The notes: generated by a model from the letters alone, not told the origin. A DNA stretch of 64,000 bases from Lujinxingia vulgaris (GCF_007997015.1 NZ_VOSM01000003.1:248001-312000); one strand, 5' to 3'. Positions 51,236 to 60,182 are shown, counted from the first letter of the stretch. Numbers and translations are program-made.

Positions 51236-52621
51236 ATGGCCGAGCAATGGTTGAGCTTTCAGAAGTTCGCGGTGTGGGGCGCCGGGGTCAGCGGTGTGGC
51301 CGCAGCAAACCTGCTGGCGCGCCGCGGTAAGGACGTCATTCTCAGCGACATCAAGCCTCTTGATGCGCTGGCGGAGGTCCAGGAGCGCCTTCACCCGAAG
51401 GTGACGTTGGTCGGTGGCGAAAACGTGCTGGAGGGGCGCGAGGTCATCGTGGTGTCGCCGGGCATGAAGCCCTCGCACCCCGACTTTACGCGGGCTCGCG
51501 AGCTGGGCGCGCATGTGATCTCGGAGGTGGAGCTCGCCTGGGAGGCCAGCAAAGCCCGCTGGATCGGCATCACCGGCACCGATGGCAAGACCACCACCAC
51601 CTCACTGGTGGGCCAGATGTTGCAGCAGGCGGATGTGGAGCATGTGGTTGCTGGCAACATCGGGCTGCCGCTCTGCGCGGTGGTCGAGGAGCTGAGTGAA
51701 GACGCGGTGGTCGTCGCCGAGCTGAGCGCGTTTCAGCTCTGGAGCTGCCACAACCTGCAGCCGGCTGCGGCGACCGTGACCAACGTGGCCGCTGACCACC
51801 TCGACTATTTTGAGAGTTTTGGGGAGTACGCCGACGCCAAGCTGCGCATCTTTGAGCTTCAGAAGGGCCAGGGCGTAGCGGTGGTGCCGATGCGCGACCG
51901 TCTGGTGCGCCGCTGGTTTAAGGAGCCAAAAGGTCAACGGATGGTGGGCTTCTCAAACCGCCCCGATGATGTCTCGGAGCTCGATGAGGCGGTGTGGTTT
52001 GAAGATGACCAGGGTTGGGCGCGCGAGGAAGACGGCGTGGATCTTTGCTGGCTGGAGTCGTTTGAAGACACCGAGCTTTTTGGTGCCCATAACCAGCTCA
52101 ACCTGGCCTGCGCCGCGGCGCTGGCCCGCAGCGTGGGGGTGAGCTGGGAGCATATCACCGAGGCCGCGCTCAGCTTTGAGCCGCTGGCCCACCGCATGGA
52201 GTATGTGGGGGAGGGCAATGAAGTTGCCTTTGTCGACGACTCCAAGGCGACCAACGCCCACGCCTCACTGGCCGGGATGCAGAACCTGGACGCGGGCTTT
52301 GTGGTGATTGCCGGTGGTGTGGATAAGGGGCTCGACCTGAAGGGCTGGGCCAAATACGTCGCCCGAGAAGCCGGCGCGGTGGTGCTCCTTGGCGAGATCG
52401 CCGAGCGCATGGAAGAGGCTCTTAAGGAAGCTGGCGCGACGAAAGTGCACCGTGCCGCCTCGATGGAAGATGCCGTGGAGCAGGCCTTTAAACTGGCCAG
52501 GCCGGGGAGCACTGTTGTGCTCAGCCCGGCCTGCTCCAGCTTCGATATGTTCGAGAGCTACGCCCAGCGCGGCCGCGTCTTTCAGGCCGCGGTCGAGGCG
52601 TTGATCAGCTCTCTTCCATAA
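51236..52621 (+). CDS. murD: UDP-N-acetylmuramoylalanine-D-glutamate ligase
   Basis: Adds D-glutamate to UDP-MurNAc-L-Ala in peptidoglycan synthesis, in the cytoplasm. The 461-residue product shows VWGAGVSGVAAANLL, ITGTDGKTTTTSLVGQML, ELSAFQLWS, TNVAADHLDYFE and FVDDSKATNAHASL, all MurD motifs. Start ATG at 51236 has GAGG upstream; the longer open frame from 51104 overlaps the murC-like gene. The 3' end overlaps the convergent biotin carrier gene by 17 bp. Apparently cotranscribed with the murC-like gene, outside any division cluster. Confidence 0.93.
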   Translation: MAEQWLSFQKFAVWGAGVSGVAAANLLARRGKDVILSDIKPLDALAEVQERLHPKVTLVGGENVLEGREVIVVSPGMKPSHPDFTRARELGAHVISEVELAWEASKARWIGITGTDGKTTTTSLVGQMLQQADVEHVVAGNIGLPLCAVVEELSEDAVVVAELSAFQLWSCHNLQPAAATVTNVAADHLDYFESFGEYADAKLRIFELQKGQGVAVVPMRDRLVRRWFKEPKGQRMVGFSNRPDDVSELDEAVWFEDDQGWAREEDGVDLCWLESFEDTELFGAHNQLNLACAAALARSVGVSWEHITEAALSFEPLAHRMEYVGEGNEVAFVDDSKATNAHASLAGMQNLDAGFVVIAGGVDKGLDLKGWAKYVAREAGAVVLLGEIAERMEEALKEAGATKVHRAASMEDAVEQAFKLARPGSTVVLSPACSSFDMFESYAQRGRVFQAAVEALISSLP

Positions 52622-52826
52622 TGATCAGGACCTGATCTTCGTCGACGGCGTCGCCCTCTTTGATGAGGATCTCTTTGACGACGCCGTCGCAGGGCGCGGG
52701 CACCGGCATCTCCATCTTCATCGACTCGAGGATGATGAGGTCATCGTCTTCTTCGACCTCCTCGCCAATCTCGACTTCGATCTTCCAGACGGTGCCTGTG
52801 ATGTGCGCGCGAACTTCTTCAGCCAT
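52605..52826 (-). CDS. Stand-alone biotin carboxyl carrier protein
   Basis: Biotin attachment domain of 73 residues: LIILESMKMEMPVPAPCDGVV places Lys37 in the biotinyl EXMKM motif, with a beta-barrel-like DVDEDQVLIIMEES end. Strong AAGGAG upstream of the ATG at 52826. It is just the minimal biotinyl domain and would be carboxylated by the biotin carboxylase 92 bp upstream. No carboxyltransferase is nearby, so the final substrate (acetyl-CoA, propionyl-CoA or pyruvate) is unknown. The stop overlaps murD. Confidence 0.92.
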   Translation of the reverse strand: MAEEVRAHITGTVWKIEVEIGEEVEEDDDLIILESMKMEMPVPAPCDGVVKEILIKEGDAVDEDQVLIIMEES

Positions 52827-52918
52827 GACAATCTCCTTCCATTAATCAGCGGGTTATGTGGGCCAGGTGCGACGCGGATTACTTCGCACGCGGCGTACGA
52901 TTTATCCAGTCACTTTGC

Positions 52919-54259
52919 TCAGCGCTTCTCCAGCCAGCCGGTGTGGATGTCGCCGGCCTGGAAGTCGGCGTCGTCCATCAACTCAATGTGCATGTTGAGG
53001 TTGGTGGTCAGCCCGCCGATCTCCATCTCGGTGAGCGCGCCTTTCATCTTCGCGATGGCCGCCGGGCGGTCGGACGCGTGCACGATGAGCTTGGCGATGA
53101 GCGGGTCATAATAAGGGGTGACCTCACGGCCGGCGTCGACGCCGCTGTCCAGACGCACGCCCTCGCCAGTCGGGGCCTTGAAGGTCGTGATGGTGCCGGG
53201 GGCAGGCATGAACATCTTGTCGGGGTTCTCGGCGTAGAGGCGGCACTCGATGGCGTGGCCGTCGATGGTGAGCGCGTCCTGAGCGATGGTGAGCTCTTCG
53301 CCGGCGGCCACCCGAAGTTGCCACTCCACAAGGTCGAGCCCGGCGATCATCTCGGTGACCGGATGTTCGACCTGCAGGCGAGTGTTCATCTCAATGAAAT
53401 AGAAGTTGCCGGCCTCATCGGCGATGAACTCTACGGTGCCGGCGTTGACGTATTCGCTGGCGCGGACCAGCGCCAGCGCCGCCTCGCACATACGCTCGCG
53501 CAGGCCATCGTGACGCGAGACGAGCGGGGAGGGCGCCTCTTCGATGACCTTCTGGTGGCGGCGCTGCACGCTGCACTCACGCTCAAAGAGGTGAATGGCG
53601 TTGCCGTGCGTATCGGCCAGCACCTGAATCTCAATATGGCGCGGGTTCTCGATGTAGCGCTCCAGGTAGAAGCTCGGATCGCCAAAGGCCGACTCGGCGC
53701 GGCGCACCGAAGCCTGCACGGCTTTGCGCAGCTTTTTCTCGTTTTTGGCCAGGTTCATACCGATGCCCCCGCCGCCGGCCGAGGCTTTGACGAGGATCGG
53801 GTAACCGATGCTTTCAGCGAGCGCGATGGCGGCGTCTTCATCGGCCACGACCCCGTCGGAGCCGGGGACCACCGGCACGCCGGCCTTCTGGGCAAACTCG
53901 CGGGCGCGGGCCTTATCGCCCATCAGCTCCATGACCTCGGCGCGCGGGCCGATGAAGGTGATGCCGGCGGCCTCAACGGCGTGCACGAACTCGGAGTTTT
54001 CGCTCAGAAGACCGTAGCCGGGGTGGATGGCGTCGACGCCCGCTTCGCGGGCGACCTCCAGGATGCGCTCGGCGTTGAGGTAGCTCTTGGTCACGTGCGC
54101 CGGGCCGATGAGGTAGGCCTCATCGGCGATCTGGGTATGCGGCGCGCCCTCATCGGCTTCGCTGTAGACGGCGACGGTGCGAATGCCCATGCGTTTGCAG
54201 GTGCGGGCAATACGAGCGGCGATCTCACCGCGGTTGGCGATCAGGACGGCTTTAAACAT
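52919..54259 (-). CDS. accC: Biotin carboxylase
   Basis: ATP-dependent enzyme that carboxylates the biotin carrier, subunit of an acyl-CoA or pyruvate carboxylase. The product (446 residues from the ATG at 54259) has FKAVLIANRGEIAARI, HPGYGLLSENSEF, the ATP-grasp KASAGGGGIGM, HIEIQVLAD, and ECSVQRRHQKVIEEAPSP with FIEMNTRLQVEHPVTE. Length matches AccC. Start decided by conserved MFKAVL; 28 further residues in the open frame look unreal. It is followed by the stand-alone biotin carrier gene. Confidence 0.95.
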   Translation of the reverse strand: MFKAVLIANRGEIAARIARTCKRMGIRTVAVYSEADEGAPHTQIADEAYLIGPAHVTKSYLNAERILEVAREAGVDAIHPGYGLLSENSEFVHAVEAAGITFIGPRAEVMELMGDKARAREFAQKAGVPVVPGSDGVVADEDAAIALAESIGYPILVKASAGGGGIGMNLAKNEKKLRKAVQASVRRAESAFGDPSFYLERYIENPRHIEIQVLADTHGNAIHLFERECSVQRRHQKVIEEAPSPLVSRHDGLRERMCEAALALVRASEYVNAGTVEFIADEAGNFYFIEMNTRLQVEHPVTEMIAGLDLVEWQLRVAAGEELTIAQDALTIDGHAIECRLYAENPDKMFMPAPGTITTFKAPTGEGVRLDSGVDAGREVTPYYDPLIAKLIVHASDRPAAIAKMKGALTEMEIGGLTTNLNMHIELMDDADFQAGDIHTGWLEKR

Positions 54260-54359
54260 CAGCGAGTTCCTCATGCAGAAGGTTATCCCAAAAAACTCGG
54301 GGGGATGTCGGGGGTCGTGTGTGTTCGTGGTGCGAGGTAGCATGAGAGCGCGCGCAGGG

Positions 54360-55289
54360 TCAAAGATAGCCGAGGTCGGTGGCGATCAGGCGCGCGGCCA
54401 GCGCTCCATCACCCGAGGCCGTGGCCACCGAACGCAGCGGCGTGTGGCGGATATCACCGATGGCAAAGACGCCCGGCACAGCGCTGCGTCGGTCGGCGTC
54501 GGTGTGCACAAAACCGCGCGCATCGAGCTCAAGGCCGGGCACTTCGGGGAGCACCGGCGCGATGCCGATGCGCACAAAAAGCGCGGCCACACGCAGGGTG
54601 CCCGGAGCGTCGCTGCCTTCGAGCGCGAGGTCGCAGGCGTCGCCGGCCGGTGAGATTTTTGTCACCAGGGTCGGCGTCGGCCAGAGGGTGATGTTGGGGT
54701 TTGCGCGCGCCTCCTCCAGAAAGCTCTCGCGGGCGCGGGGGGCGCTGCGCATCAAGAGGTGCACCCGGCACTCAAAGCTCGCCAGGCGCAGCGCGTTCTC
54801 CAGGGCGGCGTCACCGCCGCCGACCACTGCGACCTCGCGGCCTGCAAAACGCTCGGCGTCGGCCATCGCGCTCTGGCTCACAAAGCGCCCCATGCATTCG
54901 GCCTCACCGGGTACGCCCAGCGTGCGGTAGCGGGTGCCTGTGGCCAGCGCGACAGCCTCATAGCGGCGAGGGGGGAGTCCCTCGAAGTCCGCGCGCAGTG
55001 CGGTGTTCGGGGCATCGGGGGCGGGGAGCAACCCCACCAGGGTCGCCGTTTCGGGGCGCAGGTCATGTTTGGAAACCTGCGTTCGGAGCGCGGCGGCCAG
55101 CTCACGGCCGTCGGCCCACTCGGTGCCCGGGAAGTTGCCGATGCGGTTGTTGACCCGCAGCAGCATCCCGCCGACCTGGCCGCGGGCGTCCACCCAGTCA
55201 AAAGGCACGCCGAAGTCGTGCAACCAGAGCGCGGCGCTCACCGCGGCGACCCCGCCGCCCACGATCAGTGCCCGAGCCTCCTCGCTCAT
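54360..55289 (-). CDS. Thioredoxin reductase-like flavoprotein lacking the redox CxxC
   Basis: FAD/NAD(P)-dependent oxidoreductase of 309 residues. The Rossmann motifs are clear: ALIVGGGVAAVSAALWL (7-23), GQVGGMLL, VALATGTRYRTLGVPGEAE, VAVVGGGDAALENALRLA and VFAIGDIRHTPLRSVATASGDGALAA. In a thioredoxin reductase the sequence CATCD follows at residues 140-144; here it is SAMAD, so both redox cysteines are missing. It may act as a ferredoxin/flavodoxin-type reductase or on another small carrier. The start overlaps the folE stop (ATGA). Confidence 0.88.
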   Translation of the reverse strand: MSEEARALIVGGGVAAVSAALWLHDFGVPFDWVDARGQVGGMLLRVNNRIGNFPGTEWADGRELAAALRTQVSKHDLRPETATLVGLLPAPDAPNTALRADFEGLPPRRYEAVALATGTRYRTLGVPGEAECMGRFVSQSAMADAERFAGREVAVVGGGDAALENALRLASFECRVHLLMRSAPRARESFLEEARANPNITLWPTPTLVTKISPAGDACDLALEGSDAPGTLRVAALFVRIGIAPVLPEVPGLELDARGFVHTDADRRSAVPGVFAIGDIRHTPLRSVATASGDGALAARLIATDLGYL

Positions 55290-55864
55290 AGCGACTTCTC
55301 CGCACGCTGAAATTGCGCGATGCACTCGGCGCGAAGCTCACCGCTGGCGAGCACGCCGCGGGCCTCGATCGAGATAAGCTCGCCATGCTTATGCGCCCCG
55401 CGCATCTCCATGCAGAGCTGTCGGGCGCGCAGTCGCACAAGCAGGCCGGCCGGATTGAGGGTGGTCTGCAGATGCTCAGCGATCTCGATGATCAGCCGCT
55501 CCTGCACCTGAGGTTTGGCCGCAAAATGGTCGATCACTCGCCCGATGCTGCCAAAACCCACGATGTGCTCAGAGGGCACGTAGGCCACGTCCATCGTACC
55601 GAAGAAGGGCAGGAGGTGGTGCACGCACATGCTCTGAAAGGGGATGGCGCAGGTGAGCACCGGGCGGCTGCTGGCGCTGCCGTCATGGAGTCCGGGCGCC
55701 TCAAAGGTGCTGATCGCGGGGGCGGGCTCATCAAGTCCGCTGAACAACTCGCCCATCAGCCCGGTAAAACGCTCCGCGGTGCGGGCAAGCTCCGGATCCT
55801 GGTCGGCACGCAACCCCACTGCCTTCATGAAGGCTCGAAAATGCTCGACTGCCTCATCACTCAT
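55286..55864 (-). CDS. folE: GTP cyclohydrolase I
   Basis: First enzyme of tetrahydrofolate synthesis, making dihydroneopterin triphosphate from GTP. The 192-residue product has MCVHHLLPFFG (zinc ligands Cys80 and His83), IGRVIDHFAAKPQVQERL and QLCMEMRGAHK (second Cys ligand, Cys151). The usual Glu of CEHH is Val81. Otherwise motifs and length are normal. Translationally coupled to the TrxB-like gene downstream (ATGA overlap) and 26 bp after ruvB. Confidence 0.93.
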   Translation of the reverse strand: MSDEAVEHFRAFMKAVGLRADQDPELARTAERFTGLMGELFSGLDEPAPAISTFEAPGLHDGSASSRPVLTCAIPFQSMCVHHLLPFFGTMDVAYVPSEHIVGFGSIGRVIDHFAAKPQVQERLIIEIAEHLQTTLNPAGLLVRLRARQLCMEMRGAHKHGELISIEARGVLASGELRAECIAQFQRAEKSL

Positions 55865-55890
55865 ACGACCTGCACCGCGGGTTCAGCGTC

Positions 55891-56913
55891 TCAGAAGATG
55901 GTGTTCTGGTTGCCGCTGTTAATGGGCACTCCCAGGTGGCGAAACGCGCTGGCCGAGGCCACGCGCCCGCGCGGGGTGCGCTGAATAAAGCCCTGCTGCA
56001 AAAGGTAGGGCTCGATGACTTCTTCGATGGTGTGGCGGGCCTCACCGATGCTGCTGGCCAGGGTGTCCAGCCCGGTGGGACCGCCGCCGAACTTGACCAC
56101 GAGCGCGTCGAGGTAAAGGCGATCCAGGTAATCAAATCCGGCCGAGTCGACCTCCAGACGCTCCAGCGCGTAGTCGGCCAGCTCATCGTCGATGGTGCTG
56201 TGGTTTCCGACCACGGCGTAGTCGCGCACGCGGTTGAGCAGGCGGTTGGCGATACGCGGGGTCCCGCGGCTGCGGCGCGCGATCTCAAACGCCCCGCGCT
56301 CCGAGAGGCCGATGTCCAGGATGCGCGCCGAGCGTTGCAAGACCGACTTCAGATCGTCGGCGTCGTAATAGTCCAGGCGAGCCACGTAGCCGAAGCGGTC
56401 GCGCATCGGGGCCGTCAGAAGTCCGGAGCGGGTGGTGGCGCCCACAAGCGTAAAGGGAGGCAGCGTGAGCTTCATGTTGCGGGCGTGCGGGCCCTCGCCA
56501 ATCACAATATCAAAGTAGAAGTCTTCCATCGCCGGGTAGAGGTTCTCCTCGACTACTGGCGAGAGGCGGTGAACCTCATCAATAAAGAGGATCTCGCCCT
56601 TTTCCAGCGAGGTGAGAATGCCGGCCAGGTCGCCTTTTTTCTCCAGCGCCGGGCCGCTGGTGATGTGGATGTTGACGCCCATCTCTTCCGCGAGGATCTG
56701 CGCCATCGAGGTCTTCCCCAGACCGGGCGGGCCGCTGAAGAGGATGTGGTCGAGCGGGGCCTGACGCATCTTGGCCGACTTGACCATCACCCGCAGGTTA
56801 TCCTTGATGGCCCGCTGGCCGACGAACTCCTCAAAACGCCGGGGGCGCAAATACTCATCGAAGGAGACATCATCGCCGGTGGGCGTCATCTCGATGTTGG
56901 GATCGCGAGGCAT
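55891..56913 (-). CDS. ruvB: Holliday junction ATPase RuvB
   Basis: Motor of the RuvAB branch-migration complex in recombination repair. 340 residues with [12 protein letters not shown], Walker A GPPGLGKT (61-68), Walker B DEVHRL (112-117), GATTRSG and [17 protein letters not shown]. Length and motifs are canonical. It follows ruvA by 58 bp on the same strand. Confidence 0.98.
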   Translation of the reverse strand: MPRDPNIEMTPTGDDVSFDEYLRPRRFEEFVGQRAIKDNLRVMVKSAKMRQAPLDHILFSGPPGLGKTSMAQILAEEMGVNIHITSGPALEKKGDLAGILTSLEKGEILFIDEVHRLSPVVEENLYPAMEDFYFDIVIGEGPHARNMKLTLPPFTLVGATTRSGLLTAPMRDRFGYVARLDYYDADDLKSVLQRSARILDIGLSERGAFEIARRSRGTPRIANRLLNRVRDYAVVGNHSTIDDELADYALERLEVDSAGFDYLDRLYLDALVVKFGGGPTGLDTLASSIGEARHTIEEVIEPYLLQQGFIQRTPRGRVASASAFRHLGVPINSGNQNTIF

Positions 56914-56971
56914 AAAACGACTTCCTCAAAAGGTGGTGCGTGGGTGCGGGCTCAGGCTTAGCGGAGCAGCT

Positions 56972-57568
56972 TCAGCGCAAGAGCTTTAAGGCCATGCGCA
57001 GGAGCTCTTCGACGGGCTGATCGTCGGTGGCCTCGCGGGCCACATGATCGACGGTGTCATCGACCATCGCCGGCGGGTAGCCCAGGTTCTGCAGGGCGCT
57101 GCGCAGGTCGTCGATGGCCGAGCGTTCGACGGCGACCTCGCCAACGGAGCGCTCAAAGCTGAAGTCGCCCAGGGCGTTTTTAAGCTCGAGGATAAGGCGC
57201 TGCGCGGTCTTTTTGCCGATGCCGCTGACCTTGGTGAAGGTGTCCACCCGGTCGAGCTCCACGGCCATGACCACGTCGGCCGGGTCGAGGTCCGAGAGGA
57301 CCGCCAGCCCGATCTTGGGGCCGATGCCGCTGACCGAGATCAGTTTTGCGAAAAGACGACGCTCATCGCCCGAGGCAAAGCCGTAGAGCTGAATGGCGTC
57401 TTCGCGCACGCTTGTGTGAATCCACAGCGAGACCTCGCCAGCCTCATTGGGGCGAAGTTTGCCGGCGCTGCCCACCGGCACGAAGACCTGGTAGCCAACG
57501 CCGCGCACGTCGAGGATGACGCTGTCGAGCTCGGAGGTGAGCAGGCGGCCTGTAAGATGTGCGATCAT
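56972..57568 (-). CDS. ruvA: Holliday junction DNA-binding protein RuvA
   Basis: Tetrameric junction-binding partner of RuvB. The 198-residue protein begins MIAHLTGRLL, has the OB-fold N-terminus (GVGYQVFVPV, LYGFASGDERRLFAKLISVSGIGPK) and the two helix-hairpin-helix motifs (VSGIGPKIGLAVLS, VSGIGKKTAQRLILELK), and a UBA-like C-terminus. Between ruvC and ruvB. Confidence 0.98.
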   Translation of the reverse strand: MIAHLTGRLLTSELDSVILDVRGVGYQVFVPVGSAGKLRPNEAGEVSLWIHTSVREDAIQLYGFASGDERRLFAKLISVSGIGPKIGLAVLSDLDPADVVMAVELDRVDTFTKVSGIGKKTAQRLILELKNALGDFSFERSVGEVAVERSAIDDLRSALQNLGYPPAMVDDTVDHVAREATDDQPVEELLRMALKLLR

Positions 57569-57606
57569 AAGCGGAGTTCCATCCTGAGAGCATGTTCAGC
57601 GTTACT

Positions 57607-58092
57607 CTATTGCAGGCGGCGCTGAAAGTCGAACGCCTGACAGTGGCAAATCGCAACCGCCAGGGCATCGGCGGCGTCTTCGGCGAGTTCGCCGCGCAGC
57701 CCCAGGTGCACGCGAACCATCTGGCCGACGGTGTCTTTGGAGGCGCGCCCGCGGCCGGTGACGGCCTGCTTTACCAGGGTCGGGGCGTATTCGTTGAGCG
57801 CGAGGTTGGCGTGGCTGAGCGCGAGCAGCGCGACGCCGCGGGCCTGACCGAGCTTGATGGTCGACATGGCGTTTCGGGCCACGAAGACGCTCTCGACCGC
57901 GGCCTCATCGACCGAATACTCGTTGAGCACGGCGCTCAAGCCTCCGTAGATGATCTCCAGGCGCTCGATGAAGGTTTTGGCGCGCGAGGCGTTGATGCGT
58001 CCGCTGGCCACATGTTCGAGCTCCTGGCCGCGTTTTTTGATCAGGCCATAGCCTGTAAAGCGGCTGCCGGGGTCGATGCCGATAACAATCAC
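57607..58092 (-). CDS. ruvC: Holliday junction resolvase RuvC
   Basis: Endonuclease that cuts Holliday junctions. The RNase H-like fold shows IGIDPGSRFTGYG (Asp7), AVESVFVARN (Glu67), and EDAADALAVAICH (Asp139, Asp142), the four acidic catalytic residues. 161 residues. First gene of the ruvC-ruvA-ruvB run. Confidence 0.97.
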   Translation of the reverse strand: MIVIGIDPGSRFTGYGLIKKRGQELEHVASGRINASRAKTFIERLEIIYGGLSAVLNEYSVDEAAVESVFVARNAMSTIKLGQARGVALLALSHANLALNEYAPTLVKQAVTGRGRASKDTVGQMVRVHLGLRGELAEDAADALAVAICHCQAFDFQRRLQ

Positions 58093-58119
58093 AAGAGTTC
58101 CGGGGGTATCGCGAGGGGG

Positions 58120-58578
58120 TTAGTGCGGGAGGTTCAGGGTGGCGAGCCAGGCGTCGATGCAGCGATCGATGATCGCGCAGCAATGCTCGAAGATCTCGCG
58201 ACCCTGGCCGACCGGGTCGGGGATGCCCGTTTCAACCTGCTGCTCGGGATCAAAGCGCCAGATCTCGACCAGCCGGCTCTGAAGATCCGGTGCGAGCTGC
58301 AGAAGATGGCGGCTATGGCGAGGCGACATCACCAGGATGTGGTCGGCCATGCGCATCAGCGGCAGGGAGACGCCCTGGGAGCGATGATCGTCAAGCGAGG
58401 CGCCGTAGGGCTCCACGGCCATCTGCGCAAACTGGGCCGCAGGACGGCCCACAAGCCCCAGCGTGCCCGCAGAGATCACCACGGCGCGCTGCTGCAGCTT
58501 GATGCGCAGCAGTGCGGCGGCCATTGGCGAGCGGCAGATGTTGCCGGTACAGACACAGATGATGCGGCGGGTGGACAT
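58120..58578 (-). CDS. Low-molecular-weight protein tyrosine phosphatase
   Basis: Phosphatase of 152 residues. P-loop CTGNICRSP with catalytic Cys10 and Arg16, and general acid Asp121 in GIPDPVG. Such enzymes dephosphorylate tyrosine or arginine kinases, or exopolysaccharide-type kinases. It precedes ruvC by 27 bp on the same strand. Partner kinase unknown. Confidence 0.92.
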   Translation of the reverse strand: MSTRRIICVCTGNICRSPMAAALLRIKLQQRAVVISAGTLGLVGRPAAQFAQMAVEPYGASLDDHRSQGVSLPLMRMADHILVMSPRHSRHLLQLAPDLQSRLVEIWRFDPEQQVETGIPDPVGQGREIFEHCCAIIDRCIDAWLATLNLPH

Positions 58579-58595
58579 GGCGGGCCGTGAGCCTT

Positions 58596-59678
58596 TCAGT
58601 GGGGCAGGGGAGTGTCGAAGAGCGCGCGGTACGAGGGCGGAAGATCGCGATCGATGTTGGCGCTGGCGATAAGTGGGCTTAGGTCGGCGCCGCTGAGGGT
58701 ATGCCAGTAGAGCACGCGTTTGTCAGCCAGGCTCTGGGCGCGGGCGGCCAGAGCGGCGAAGGTTTTGGCCGTGTAGGTCGGCTCAAGCTCCAGATCACAA
58801 TGGGCCGCAACCGTCTCGATGACCCGAAGGCCCTCGGGGGTCTCTTCGCCATAGCCCTCGCCGAAAAAGTCGTCGAGGAGGGTGACATCCCCGGCGCAGA
58901 TTTTAGGGATGTCGGGACCGCCGGCCTCGCGGATGAGCTGGGACGCCTTATTGGCCATATGGGCGGTGAGCGGGGCGTTGCATACAACCTTATCGACGAC
59001 GCGCACGCCGACAATCGTTGCGCGAAGTCCCGCCAGACGCGCACCGAGGATGAGCCCGGCAAGTGTGCCGCAGGTGCCGGCGGCGACATAGATTTCGTCG
59101 GGCTTCGGGCACTCGCCATCCTCGATTTGCCTGGCGAGCTCCAGGGCGGCGTTGACGTAGCCCACCACGCCCAGGGGCGATGAGCCGCCGCCGGGGATGT
59201 AGTAGGGGTTTTTGTCGCGGGAGAGCCACTCGCGGATATGCGTCTTCGCCATGGCGAAGGGAAGTCCGTTTTTGGACTCGACCGGCGTGAGCACGGGTTG
59301 AGTGGTGCTCAACGCGCGCAAGACCTCCAGCACATGCGCGGTCATCGGTTGGGGAAAGTGCAGCGCGTGCGGCTCCAGCCCCACCTCCCGGGCATAAAGG
59401 GCGGTGGCCAACACGTGGTGACTTCCCAGCGCGCCGACCGTCCAGACCCGCTCATGGCCGCCGGCCAGGGCGTCGGCCAGGATAAACTCCAGCTTTCGCA
59501 CCTTATTGCCGCCGTAGAGGCTTCCGGTGAGGTCGTCGCGTTTGATGAGCAGCTCCCCAACACCGAGCTCCGCGGCCAGCGTCGGGTAGGACTCCACCGG
59601 GGTGGGGAGCTGGCCCAGGCGCACATGGCCCAGCGCGCGGGTGGCGGGGAAACGCTCGAAGATTTCCAGATCGTTCAT
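58596..59678 (-). CDS. PLP-dependent enzyme, ACC deaminase/D-cysteine desulfhydrase family
   Basis: Pyridoxal phosphate enzyme of 360 residues with the fold-II layout: DDLTGSLYGGNKVRKLEFILADAL (Lys59 the PLP Schiff base), GALGSHHVLATALYA, and PDEIYVAAGTCGTLAGLILGARLAGL (phosphate cup). The group acts on D-cysteine, 1-aminocyclopropane-1-carboxylate or other amino acids; the true substrate cannot be read from sequence. Start ATG at 59678 has AAGG-type site; 59690 is an alternative. Confidence 0.88.
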   Translation of the reverse strand: MNDLEIFERFPATRALGHVRLGQLPTPVESYPTLAAELGVGELLIKRDDLTGSLYGGNKVRKLEFILADALAGGHERVWTVGALGSHHVLATALYAREVGLEPHALHFPQPMTAHVLEVLRALSTTQPVLTPVESKNGLPFAMAKTHIREWLSRDKNPYYIPGGGSSPLGVVGYVNAALELARQIEDGECPKPDEIYVAAGTCGTLAGLILGARLAGLRATIVGVRVVDKVVCNAPLTAHMANKASQLIREAGGPDIPKICAGDVTLLDDFFGEGYGEETPEGLRVIETVAAHCDLELEPTYTAKTFAALAARAQSLADKRVLYWHTLSGADLSPLIASANIDRDLPPSYRALFDTPLPH

Positions 59679-59813
59679 AGACCTTCCCATGTGTTTTGAG
59701 CCGCGCGGTGTTATCTTTGCGCTCGTGTTGTGGAAGTACTCGCGCCGGTCGCGATGTTCACACTCTGAGCGACGATGACGACCTTATCCTAACCCACTGG
59801 ATGGAGCCTTTTT

Positions 59814-60134
59814 ATGAGCAAGCCACGCAGCGACTATGACGCCTCACAGAAGTTGATCCGCGTTTACCCCTCGTTTGATTCCCCCAAAACGCTGGTGCCC
59901 CGCGAGGAACTTAACGCGATGGGCGCGATTCTGCAGGCGGGAAAAGATGAGCAGGGCCGCGAGGTTGAGGCCATTCGCTACGTCTTCGACTCGGCGGAGA
60001 GCGCTGAGTACAACCAGCAGGCGCTCTCCTTTATGAAGTTTCAGACCTACGTCGATCAAGGCGATGGCGAGCGCCCGGTCGAGGGTGAGGGACCGGAGTT
60101 CGCGGTGCGCGAAGATTTCGGCATCGACGACTGA
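59814..60134 (+). CDS. Small acidic protein, unknown function
   Basis: Protein of 106 residues with no signal or membrane segment. Begins MSKPRSDYDASQKLIRVYPSF; the middle holds strands and a helix (ESAEYNQQALSFMKFQTYVDQ), with an acidic end FAVREDFGIDD. GGAG lies upstream of the ATG. A likely terminator follows. No family is recognised. Confidence 0.75.
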   Translation: MSKPRSDYDASQKLIRVYPSFDSPKTLVPREELNAMGAILQAGKDEQGREVEAIRYVFDSAESAEYNQQALSFMKFQTYVDQGDGERPVEGEGPEFAVREDFGIDD

Positions 60135-60139
60135 GCCCG

Positions 60140-60168
60140 GACGCCCTGGCGAGCGGCGTCGCGTTTTT
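60140..60168 (+). terminator. Probable terminator of the 59814 gene
   Basis: GACGCC (60140-60145) pairs with GGCGTC (60155-60160) around a 9-nt loop, followed after GCG by five T residues (60164-60168). Convergent with the kinase gene. Confidence 0.55.
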
Positions 60169-60182
60169 CTGCAGGCGCCAGA

